Shown: piece after piece, positions 58,401 through 64,000 of the stretch
Layout: each line of letters starts with the position of its first letter
Position numbering within the stretch: the stretch's first letter is position 1
Origin: Capsulimonas corticalis
GTDB lineage: Bacteria > Armatimonadota > Armatimonadia > Armatimonadales > Capsulimonadaceae
Length of the DNA: 64,000 bases
Assembly (NCBI RefSeq): GCF_003574315.2
Contig: NZ_AP025739.1
Span: 3,410,001 to 3,474,000, forward strand
Direction: 5' to 3'
The notes under the pieces: generated by a model
Databases searched by the model: none
What the model saw: only the letters and a program-made list of their open reading frames with translations
Told to the model about the DNA's origin: nothing
Translations under genes and position numbers: made by a program

Positions 58401-58508
58401 GTCGAGAGCGCCAAAGCCGCCCTTGGACCTGAGGGGTTCGCGGCGGAGCAAGCGATCGGCGCGGGAATGACGCTGGACGAGGCGCTGGCGTACGGCCTGC
58501 TGCCCTGA
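55452..58508 (+). CDS. SARP/AfsR-like regulator: BTAD + NTPase + TPR
   Basis: 1018 residues. Residues 1-100 form an OmpR-type winged helix (FRSHNIAALMAYLCLF, AGRTNLRTAIASLRRQL) and 100-250 the BTAD helical domain. A linker with a repeated PETRAL unit (237-260) leads to an AAA/NB-ARC ATPase with P-loop GPGGSGKT at 327-334 and VLVLDNFEQL as Walker B. The last 350 residues are TPR-type helical repeats. Such proteins bind direct-repeat DNA beside -10 boxes. The cupin promoter just downstream contains such repeats (58607-58636). Overlaps the upstream gene by four bases. Confidence 0.9.
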   Translation: MTGAWTVTLFGGLRATRGTEVVERFRSHNIAALMAYLCLFPRLHSREELADLLWPDSDLEAGRTNLRTAIASLRRQLELPGDLAGSILVTQGRTMVGLNPEAISTDVAHFESLLKGSAHPENSIVEKIAMLAEATGLYAQPLLSGFYETWALTERDRLAEVQWGALRDQAGLYERTGRYDMALECVRRAVSADSLREEAHAEVIRLLMASGQVAAARRQFADLEQLLESELGIEPTPETRALLNAAPAPETRALSDASPAEATLVFAPPPASAAPSNAGDGPVTKPVLVRKPSRLPLTLTQFFGRSKERASLADLLGEGTRLVTLTGPGGSGKTRLAIEVARDLHETFPGGSWFIPLADVREASRISDALAEALPVTRSRAVMPFDQVVEALTRLGRVVLVLDNFEQLAETGANVVQQLLSAVPELCCLVTSRQRLLLDGEREFPLAPLPTPPTPGSPERLLEFPSIQLFVNRAQAARPDFQLSARNAAAVALLCDKLEGIPLAVELAAAWAQTLSPAQTLERLDHRFDLLVSRRRDTPGRHQTLRATVESSYQLLPPATQRFFTQLGQFRGGWTLEAAEAVSGDRDAIYHLTTLREHSLVLASEESQVDGTAETGMRYRMLETLREFADELVSDEDKRRALCERHYGHYLELAQDAEPGLHGHEQAGWIKRLDSERHNMRGALAWATEYDPDAGLRLASALTRFWESRAYVREGSLCMEQLLAVSGGETSLRADILFKSGRFAWYLRNWDLARKRFSESITMYRALNDISGIALPLAAWAGLLLMNDGDGLGAHMALEEAWRATEISGDLRPRLEIYEWRTAMACGMENYAEGERHTQDWLALARQLGDHTIEVAALFWMGLLTANSMDSQRARVYFEQAIAVSKTVGETFWGSGAWFGMALVEVMDGDPERGRQCVQRSYDLLGDMGYQFVHHYLLQALAFVCSAQGDASRAARLLGAVEHLRRTDQTLTASIIGRGFDTYVESAKAALGPEGFAAEQAIGAGMTLDEALAYGLLP

Positions 58509-58560
58509 TTGCCGGAAGTTACCCTCAATTCCCACCCATCGGATCTCACGGCGCATTCCA

Positions 58561-58594
58561 AGCGGAAGAATTCAAAAATTCTTCCGCTTTTTTT
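58561..58594 (+). terminator. terminator after the SARP-like gene
   Basis: AGCGGAAGAATT (58561-58572), loop CAAA, AATTCTTCCGCT (58577-58588), then T-run to 58594. Twelve perfect pairs and eight T: a strong intrinsic terminator that isolates the cupin promoter downstream. Confidence 0.9.
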
Positions 58595-58606
58595 ACGTTT
58601 GACCGC

Positions 58607-58652
58607 TGTACACGGTTTTGTACACGCTGTGTACACGGCGCCCTTGTATGAT
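58607..58652 (+). promoter_or_regulatory. SARP-type direct repeats and -10 box of the cupin promoter
   Basis: TGTACAC occurs three times, at 58607, 58619 and 58630, that is 12 and 11 bases apart, and is followed ten bases after the last repeat by TATGAT (58647-58652). Heptamer direct repeats at 11-base spacing near -10 are the known binding pattern of SARP activators, and a SARP-like gene ends 100 bases upstream. There is no -35 box, as expected for an activator-dependent promoter. Confidence 0.7.
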
Positions 58653-58752
58653 GCATCTGTCAGCGGCTCGGAGCAAAGTTCGCGGCGCTCCCAAAGCCGC
58701 GATCCGCCGGAGAACGATCCTGGCGTAAAGATCAACAATAAGGACGTATCAC

Positions 58753-59268
58753 ATGAATAACATTGTCGACCATATGATTGAAACCGACACTTCGCTGGGC
58801 GCTTATCTTATCCCGGGCGGCATGGGGCAGTTCTTCGACTTTGGAGACCATCGGGGGCGTGTGAAGGTCAGCGCGCAGGCGACGGCCGGAGCGTTTCTTT
58901 TTTGTGAAGTGGAAGTCGATCGCGGCGGCGGCGTTCCTCCGCACATTCATAGCCGCGAAGATGAGACGTTTTATATCCTCGAAGGTCGGTTCGCGTTTCA
59001 GATCGGGAACGAAACCGTGATCGCCAACCCGGGCGACACCGTCTTCGCGCCGCGCCGCGTCGCGCACGCCTGGTATTGCGTGAGCGAAGGCGGCGGCCGC
59101 GCGACGCTGCTGATTACGCCGGGAGCGAACTTTGAAGAGTTTGCCGGAGCGCTCGCGGACCTGAACATCGTGCCGAAGAAGGCGATGATGGGAGAGGAAG
59201 CGTCGCAGTTTATCCGTCTGTCCGCGCGTTACGGAATCGAGATGCTGCCGCATCTCCTAGGAGATTAA
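58753..59268 (+). CDS. cupin-domain protein
   Basis: 171 residues from ATG 58753 with AAGGACG upstream. Motif 1 PPHIHSREDETFYILEG and motif 2 PGDTVFAPRRVAHAWY give the metal-binding His/Glu/His set of a single-domain RmlC-like cupin. No signal peptide. Activity (isomerase, dioxygenase, decarboxylase or simple binding) cannot be told. Its promoter carries SARP-type repeats, so it may be a target of the regulator upstream. A secreted protein gene follows after two bases. Confidence 0.85.
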   Translation: MNNIVDHMIETDTSLGAYLIPGGMGQFFDFGDHRGRVKVSAQATAGAFLFCEVEVDRGGGVPPHIHSREDETFYILEGRFAFQIGNETVIANPGDTVFAPRRVAHAWYCVSEGGGRATLLITPGANFEEFAGALADLNIVPKKAMMGEEASQFIRLSARYGIEMLPHLLGD

Positions 59269-59270
59269 TT

Positions 59271-59963
59271 ATGAGAAGAATGCATGCAGTGCTGCTTGTA
59301 TTACTGCTGGTCGGAGGTTTGACGCGTGACGTCCCTTTGACGTCGGCGCGCGCCGAAATGGCTCAGAGCGCGGACATGGCGCCGGCGCGAACGTCGCTGC
59401 TGGCCCAAATCCAGCTTCCGGACGGCGCGCGCCGCTCCACGGATCGAAACAACCAGGCCGCCTTCGAAGCCGCGCTTCGGAAGGCGTCGGAAACCAGCCG
59501 GTCAAAATCCGGCGCCGTCGAATCCAAATCCGACAAAGTTGAATCCCGGTTCAACAAGGTCGAAGTGCTGGCTTGGCCGGCGGATGCGACGCCCATGCAG
59601 GACCTGCCGTCGAAGCTAAAGGATGCCGGATATGCCTATTCCGCCCGCCCCTCGTACGACGCCGTTCCCGGCCGCATCACGCCGTTCATCGCCGCCCGCG
59701 CCGGTCAAAACGATACAATCCAGGGCATGTGGATCGAGACCGATACGAAAAACGTTCTCCTCGCCTGGGCTTCTTGCCGCTCGAACAGCGCGAGCGGTCA
59801 AGGCGAGCAGAACACATTCGAACTGCTCCCCGCCGAGCGCCCAGAAACGGACGGAGCGTTCCGCTCCGCATCCGGCGCCCGCCCCGCGAACATCTCCCCC
59901 GCGCCGGCCGCGCTAGGCGTGCGGGTACACTCCGCGACCGTGTCTCACGCGTCCGCGCATTGA
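59271..59963 (+). CDS. secreted alanine/serine-rich hypothetical protein
   Basis: 230 residues, ATG 59271 only two bases after the cupin stop, with GGAGATTAATT upstream, so co-expressed with it. Signal peptide (MHAVLLVLLLVGGLT). The middle (SRSKSGAVESKSDKVESRFNK) is low-complexity and polar; the rest has EVLAWPADATP and FIAARAGQND but no known domain. Ends at a strong hairpin (59970-60017). Function unknown, probably outside the membrane. Confidence 0.6.
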   Translation: MRRMHAVLLVLLLVGGLTRDVPLTSARAEMAQSADMAPARTSLLAQIQLPDGARRSTDRNNQAAFEAALRKASETSRSKSGAVESKSDKVESRFNKVEVLAWPADATPMQDLPSKLKDAGYAYSARPSYDAVPGRITPFIAARAGQNDTIQGMWIETDTKNVLLAWASCRSNSASGQGEQNTFELLPAERPETDGAFRSASGARPANISPAPAALGVRVHSATVSHASAH

Positions 59964-59969
59964 CGCCGA

Positions 59970-60017
59970 CAGCCCCTGCCTGAACATTTGGATGTACGAA
60001 TGTTCAGGCAGAGGCTG
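59970..60017. terminator. long hairpin after the secreted-protein gene
   Basis: CAGCCCCTGCCTGAACATT (59970-59988) pairs with AATGTTCAGGCAGAGGCTG (59999-60017) with one mismatch, 10-base loop, followed on + by TTG. Probably the terminator of the cupin operon. Confidence 0.7.
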
Positions 60018-60036
60018 TTGTCACGCCGCCGTGGTT

Positions 60037-60168
60037 TCACGCCGGTTTTTTGCGGCGGGAGCGTATGGGCATGGCCGCCAGCTTCTGAAGATTCGCGAGC
60101 AGCGATTCTTGTTGAAGCCTCACACGGTATTGCTGCAACGGATGGCCGGGCGAAATCTCCTCCACCAT
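60037..60168 (-). CDS. small 43-aa basic protein
   Basis: Minus-strand ATG 60168 to TGA 60037-60039 encodes 43 residues, MVEEISPGHPLQQYRVRL followed by QQESLLANLQKLAAMPI and a basic SRRKKPA tail: an amphipathic helix then positive tail. The start is 19 bases after the histidine phosphatase stop on the same strand, so it may be expressed from its transcript. No clear ribosome site is seen. Could be a real small protein or chance frame; codon use looks coding. Confidence 0.4.
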   Translation of the reverse strand: MVEEISPGHPLQQYRVRLQQESLLANLQKLAAMPIRSRRKKPA

Positions 60169-60187
60169 ATGGGTTATTGCGGGCGGG

Positions 60188-60784
60188 TTATTCTTGTGTG
60201 TGACGGTCGTCGTTCCAAAGCCGGATCGCCGGCTCGCTGAGGTTGTGTTCGTAGCCTAAGATACTCAGCGACGCGGTGGTCAGCACGAAGTATTGGGCGC
60301 TTTCCGGCGGCAGTCCCAGCCAGCGCGCGGCGAGAAATCTCAGAAAGTGGCCGTGGCTGAACAGGAGCGTGTCGCCTTCGATGGCGCGGAGCCGTTCGAC
60401 CACGCGGTCGGCGCGGGCGCCGATCTCCGCGACGGATTCGCCGCCGGGAAATCCGTCGCGGAACGAGCGCCAATCGGGGCGCTCCTTACGGATATCCACC
60501 GTGCGTCGTCCTTCATACTCGCCATAGTTCCACTCGACGAGGTCCGGATCGACCTGTGCGGCGCCGCCGAACTCGGCGAGATCGCAGGTTTGCCGAGCGC
60601 GCAGCAGGGGACTGGTAAAGACGGCGGCGAAGGTCAGGCCCGCCAGTCGTTTGCCCAGACTCTGGGCGTTGCGCTCGCCGCGATCGGTGAGGGGAAGATC
60701 CGTCATTCCCGTATGCTGCCCGGTGATCGTCCACTCGGTTTCCCCATGACGGGCCAAATAAATACGGGGCGGGGTGTCGCTCAA
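60188..60784 (-). CDS. histidine phosphatase family protein
   Basis: 198 residues. LARHGETEWT near residue 10 is the RHG motif with nucleophile His; the second His sits in LFSHGHFLRF near 153. DLPLTDRGERNAQSLGKRL and SPLLRARQTC are typical of phosphoglycerate-mutase-like phosphatases such as CobC/GpmB types. It acts in the cytoplasm on a small phosphorylated compound. It follows the aldolase gene (60857-61888) on the same strand by 72 bases. Substrate unknown. Confidence 0.88.
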   Translation of the reverse strand: MSDTPPRIYLARHGETEWTITGQHTGMTDLPLTDRGERNAQSLGKRLAGLTFAAVFTSPLLRARQTCDLAEFGGAAQVDPDLVEWNYGEYEGRRTVDIRKERPDWRSFRDGFPGGESVAEIGARADRVVERLRAIEGDTLLFSHGHFLRFLAARWLGLPPESAQYFVLTTASLSILGYEHNLSEPAIRLWNDDRHTQE

Positions 60785-60856
60785 CGCTGTTCTCCTGGAG
60801 GGAATGATGAATTCGGGAATGATGAATTGATGTTACGCACATTGCGCCCGGCGATT

Positions 60857-61888
60857 TCAGTCGCCGGTCATCGCCTCTGTCTCACCATTATACTCGCCCC
60901 GGCGCGCGGCGCTGTTGCATTTGGCGCGGTGCAGGAGCGCCTTTTGCGCCGCCTCCACGTTTTTGTCGTCGCCGCGCCACAGCTCCAGCGCCGGCTGCTG
61001 AATGGCGCGGGAGAAGGAGAACGTCAGCGCCCACGGCATGCGGCCCCGGAAACGAACGTTCATGGCGTTCAATCGCGCCGACGCCAGCTCGCTTTCCTGA
61101 CCCCCCGAAAGAAAGGCGATGCCGGGAACGGCGGCGGGAACGGTTCGGAGGAAGCATGTCACGGTGGCGCCGGCGACTTCCTCCACGCTGTTCTGCACGG
61201 GGCATTGCAGGCCGGGAAGCAGCATGTTCGGCTTCAGGATCATGCCCTCCAGCGCCACGCGCTGGCGTTTGAGGGTTTCGAACACGACGTTCAGGACGCG
61301 CTCCGTCATCTCGGCGCAGCGCTCCAGCGTGTGATCGCCGTCCATCAGCACTTCGGGCTCGACAATCGGGACGAGGCCGCTTTCCTGGCAGAGCGCGGCG
61401 TAGCGGGCCAGTGCATCGGCGTTCGCCGCAATACATCCGTCGCTGGGGATTCCGTCACCGATGGTAATGACCGCGCGCCACTTCGCGAAGCGCAGACCGA
61501 GGCCGGCGTATTCGGTCAAACGCTCGCGCAGGCCATCGAGACCTTCCGTGATCTTCTCGCCCGGATGCGCCGCCATGTCCTTGGCGCCGGCGTCGACTTT
61601 GACGCCAGGGACGATACCCGCCTGGATCAGGGCGTCCACAAACGGCCGGCCATCCCGCGTTTTCTGGCGCACGGTCTCATCGTAGAGGATCGCGCCGCTG
61701 ATGGAGTTTCCCAGACCCGGCGCCGTGACGATCAAGTCGCGGTAGGCGCGCCGCATCTCCTCGGTTTGCGCGATTCCCAGCGGGGCGAACCGTTTATTGG
61801 CGGTGCCGGTGCTCTCATCCATCGCGAGCAGTCCCTTGCCGTCGGCGAGCAGCGCCCGCGCCGTTTCTTTCAGCTTTTCGATTTCCAT
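60857..61888 (-). CDS. fructose-bisphosphate aldolase, class I
   Basis: ATG 61888 (AAAGGGACCCC upstream) gives 343 residues; the longer frame to 62101 is antisense and rejected. GLLAMDESTGTANKRF near residue 20, FAKWRAVITIG near 130 and EGMILKPNMLLPG near 215, the last with the Schiff-base lysine, match class I aldolases of the eukaryote-like (FbaB-like long) type. It splits fructose-1,6-bisphosphate to DHAP and GAP in glycolysis, or the reverse. Only carbon-metabolism gene here besides the histidine phosphatase. Confidence 0.93.
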   Translation of the reverse strand: MEIEKLKETARALLADGKGLLAMDESTGTANKRFAPLGIAQTEEMRRAYRDLIVTAPGLGNSISGAILYDETVRQKTRDGRPFVDALIQAGIVPGVKVDAGAKDMAAHPGEKITEGLDGLRERLTEYAGLGLRFAKWRAVITIGDGIPSDGCIAANADALARYAALCQESGLVPIVEPEVLMDGDHTLERCAEMTERVLNVVFETLKRQRVALEGMILKPNMLLPGLQCPVQNSVEEVAGATVTCFLRTVPAAVPGIAFLSGGQESELASARLNAMNVRFRGRMPWALTFSFSRAIQQPALELWRGDDKNVEAAQKALLHRAKCNSAARRGEYNGETEAMTGD

Positions 61889-61982
61889 GGGGTCCCTTTG
61901 TGCGTTTGTTTGCGTTTTGCAATAAAAATAGTTGTACCCATGTCGTGAGACGCATAACGGCGTTTCGACCGAAATGACAAAG

Positions 61983-62012
61983 ACAGCCGGCGGTGAAAAC
62001 CGCCGGCTGTCC
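61983..62012. terminator. terminator after the 62055 hydrolase gene
   Basis: GACAGCCGGCGGT (61983-61995), loop GAAA, ACCGCCGGCTGTC (62000-62012): thirteen perfect pairs. On the minus strand it is followed by TTTGTCATTT. It ends the hydrolase gene that stops at 62055. Confidence 0.8.
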
Positions 62013-62054
62013 TGGGGATCTGAAGATGCGCCGTCTAAGAGAGACACGGCGCTC

Positions 62055-62933
62055 TCAGACGTAACGCTTGATGAAGTCCAGGGACGTTTGGGCGACTTCA
62101 CGCCAGCCGCTGTCGACGGTCAGGGCGTGGCCCCGGCCGGGGATCTGAACGACCTCGGTGACGCCGGGGTTGTCTCGCTGGCGCTCGTACGACGCTTTTG
62201 TGATCGCCCAGGGAACCGTATTGTCTTTCTCACCGGAGATGAGCAGCAGCGGTCCGCGATCCGAATTCTCGGTATCGACCTTCGCTTCCGTCCAGGGATC
62301 GAGGTTGGCGGTGGCGGCCTGGAAGAGCGGCGCGCCCGCAGCCGGCACGGCGAAGGTCTTGTAGAGCTCCATGGCCTCCGTTTCGCTGACGGCGTTGGCG
62401 AAGCCGAAACGGAACTGATCGTAGGTGAGCGGGATCGCGCGGTTACGATTGGCGGGATTGCCCAGGACCGGCCAGGCGGATTTCAGGGCCGAGAAGGGCA
62501 GTGGGAGCACGCCGCGAAAGGGCGCCGCGTCGATGGCGACGGTCGCCGACGCCAGGCCGCGTCCGGCGAGGATCTGCGCGAGCAGGCCGCCAAATGAATG
62601 GCCGACGATGGCGGGCTTTATGTCCAGCGCCCGAATAATCTCCGCAAAGTGATCGGCGACCTGGCCGACCGTCTTGTGCGCCATGACTTCCGGGTGCGCG
62701 TTCGCCTCGGCGACGGTCTCGGGATCGTCCGGCCAGCCGGGCGTAAGCGCGGTGTATCCGGCCTCCTCGAACATCGCCGCCCAGCGGTCCCAGCTGCTCG
62801 GCAGCAGCCAGAGGCCGTGGACGAATACGACCGGCGGGAGCGCCGTCGCATTCGCGCGTGCGACCTGCTGCATTTCATGCTCGGTGATTGTGACCGCCTC
62901 AGTGTGAGGAGCCACAGATGTTTCCGTTGTCAT
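62055..62933 (-). CDS. alpha/beta hydrolase
   Basis: 292 residues, ATG 62933 with GGAGAGGAAATCC upstream. VVFVHGLWLLPSSWDRW near residue 36 is the oxyanion region, VGHSFGGLL the nucleophile elbow (S), and GRGHALTVDSGW the catalytic His near residue 268. Resembles non-haem haloperoxidase/arylesterase types. No signal peptide, cytoplasmic. Stands alone with terminator downstream and a hairpin cluster upstream. Substrate unknown. Confidence 0.87.
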   Translation of the reverse strand: MTTETSVAPHTEAVTITEHEMQQVARANATALPPVVFVHGLWLLPSSWDRWAAMFEEAGYTALTPGWPDDPETVAEANAHPEVMAHKTVGQVADHFAEIIRALDIKPAIVGHSFGGLLAQILAGRGLASATVAIDAAPFRGVLPLPFSALKSAWPVLGNPANRNRAIPLTYDQFRFGFANAVSETEAMELYKTFAVPAAGAPLFQAATANLDPWTEAKVDTENSDRGPLLLISGEKDNTVPWAITKASYERQRDNPGVTEVVQIPGRGHALTVDSGWREVAQTSLDFIKRYV

Positions 62934-62970
62934 ATCGGATTTCCTCTCCTTGGGTCTTTTTGCCTAACTC

Positions 62971-63075
62971 TGGATGGAAGCGAAGCCCCGGTAAGGCGCA
63001 GCGCCGCTCCGGGATTCGTGGTCTTGTCTTCAAAGACAACACCATTATTGCAGGCGAACGTTGCTGATAACGTTC
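62971..63075. repeat. cluster of hairpins between hydrolase and HAF-repeat genes
   Basis: Three adjacent hairpins lie in the 207-base gap: CGAA and CCCCGG pairing CCGGG and TTCG around GGCGCAGCGCC (about 62981-63018); TTGTCTT/AAGACAA with flanking TGGT/ACCA (63019-63044); and GAACGTT/AACGTTC (63056-63075). Resembles the composite elements elsewhere in the window, but the arms are not clear inverted copies of each other. No gene here. Confidence 0.5.
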
Positions 63076-63140
63076 CCGAATGTCAGGGAAAAGCGTTCCG
63101 CGTTCATTTGTCGTGTGAAAGTTCGATGCGCCGAAGAAAT

Positions 63141-64000
63141 TTAGCGCCGCGCAGAGACCGGAGATATGGGAGAAACTGCGGTTTGCGGCGTCAGCACGAA
63201 GGCGTGGGTGACGCCGCCGACGAGACCTTTGCCGACGATTTGGCCGGCGTTGTTGACGCCGTCGGCGCACTGGAGCGTCCACTGCGGCGCGTTCGTCACG
63301 GCGCCGTTCAGGTCCACCACACGCCCGTCGGACCAGAGGACGGCGCGGGGCGGGGTGACGTCCGCGTTCACGCCGGACTGGCCGACGGCGACGCCCAGAT
63401 CGTTGACCGCGCGCGCTTCGCTGTTGTCGTGTCCGGGCAGCGTCCCCAGATCGATCGCCTGCCCGTTATCCCAGAAGCAGGCGTGGACCGTGCCGTCGTC
63501 GGTCGAAGAGTAGCCGACCGCCTGTCCGCGCTGATTGACCGCGCAGGCGAGGCTGTTGTCGCCGCCCAGCGTCCCCAAATCCTGCATCACGCCGTTCTGC
63601 CAGAGAAAAGCGTGCGTGGGGCGGGTAAATCCATGCGCCGTTCGCTCCAGGTAGGTGCGCGCGAGGTCCGCCTTGCCCACGACCTGGCCGCTGTCGTTCA
63701 CGCCGTACGCCATGCTGTGATCCCCGCCGAGCGTGCCGAGGATCTGCGTCTGACCGTTGGCGCAGAGAAACGCCTGCGTCATCAGGCCGCCCTGTGCGTC
63801 GTGCCCGCCCGCGCGGATACTGCCGACCACCCAGCCAAGATCGTTGACGCCGTGGGGCTCGTTATAGCGATATCGGGCGGGCAGCGCGGGCGACTTCTCC
63901 CCATCCTGCCAGAGCAGCGTGTGTGGGTAGTTGTCGTAATTGTAATAGGTGGCGGCGACGGCGCCCGCGTTGTTGATCGCGAGCGCCGCGCCGTAATGGT
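63141..64000 (-). CDS. HAF-repeat (extracellular) protein, cut by right edge
   Basis: The minus-strand frame is open from the right edge to the stop near 63141; 286 residues are seen. It is built of HAF-type repeats such as DLGTLGGDNSLACAVN, GQAVGYSSTDDGTVHACFW and DLGTLPGHDNSEARAVND, each about 50 residues, each forming a beta-propeller-like blade. These are found in secreted or surface proteins. The start and any signal peptide lie beyond the window. Role unknown. Confidence 0.8.
   Translation of the reverse strand, partial: HYGAALAINNAGAVAATYYNYDNYPHTLLWQDGEKSPALPARYRYNEPHGVNDLGWVVGSIRAGGHDAQGGLMTQAFLCANGQTQILGTLGGDHSMAYGVNDSGQVVGKADLARTYLERTAHGFTRPTHAFLWQNGVMQDLGTLGGDNSLACAVNQRGQAVGYSSTDDGTVHACFWDNGQAIDLGTLPGHDNSEARAVNDLGVAVGQSGVNADVTPPRAVLWSDGRVVDLNGAVTNAPQWTLQCADGVNNAGQIVGKGLVGGVTHAFVLTPQTAVSPISPVSARR

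Noticed and set aside
1-64000. tRNA or rRNA genes
   Set aside because: No acceptor/T-loop combination (GGTTCGAATCC-like) with cloverleaf pairing and no rRNA-like stretch was found by eye; a tRNA scan would settle it.

Overview
The window is a GC-rich chromosomal segment from a free-living, probably soil or plant-surface heterotroph. The best guess is phylum Armatimonadota (Capsulimonas-like). That is an inference from DUF1559-type pseudopilins with an H-x-DGH tail, frequent GTG/TTG starts, a sigma factor fused to a membrane domain, many secreted orphan proteins and abundant intergenic inverted-repeat elements. No rRNA, tRNA, CRISPR array, IS transposase or prophage gene was seen.

Layout. 1-0.8 kb: the end of an alpha/beta hydrolase and a small orphan. 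0.9-7.9 kb: a divergent locus that is the best candidate for an undescribed system. Leftward it carries a secreted helical-repeat protein, an NTP_transf_5 nucleotidyltransferase and a glycosyltransferase. Rightward it carries a TlpA-like oxidoreductase, an 82-aa protein, a 12-cysteine protein, a membrane-anchored protein, a pseudopilin and an HPr-kinase-like ATPase. Two near-consensus promoters face apart and share a 10-mer. 7.9-13.1 kb: a leftward organosulfur operon (flavoprotein, ferredoxin, SsuA/C/B-like transporter) with a consensus promoter and a leader terminator. 13.1-16.8 kb: ComEA-like protein and LeuRS. 17-22.5 kb: epimerase, disordered protein, two secreted paralogues plus a remnant of a third, and two SnoaL-like paralogues. 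22.6-32.6 kb: QueE, a SigA-family sigma factor, an ABC ATPase with an unusual C-terminus, class A beta-lactamase, peroxiredoxin, a second TlpA-like protein, MetRS and SerRS. 32.7-33.7 kb: an HTH-nucleotidyltransferase/HEPN pair whose promoter is a 42-bp palindrome. 33.8-45.4 kb: alpha-mannosidase, di-haem peroxidase, DUF1559 pseudopilin, sigma-factor fusion, and a sugar catabolic cluster (SDR, AraC regulator, class II aldolase, L-fucose-isomerase-like protein). 45.5-49.5 kb: an AT-rich pentapeptide-repeat membrane protein, probably acquired, and two DUF4253-like proteins. 49.5-64 kb: secreted hydrolase, sensor diguanylate cyclase, a DUF6714-like/BTAD-NTPase regulator operon followed by a cupin gene with SARP-like direct repeats in its promoter, histidine phosphatase, class I aldolase, hydrolase and a HAF-repeat protein cut by the right edge.

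Other themes. Three intergenic spaces hold large imperfect inverted duplications, one with compensatory stem changes. Several genes (queE, serS, the DUF6714-like gene) have a -10 box only 6 bases before the start codon, suggesting leaderless transcripts.
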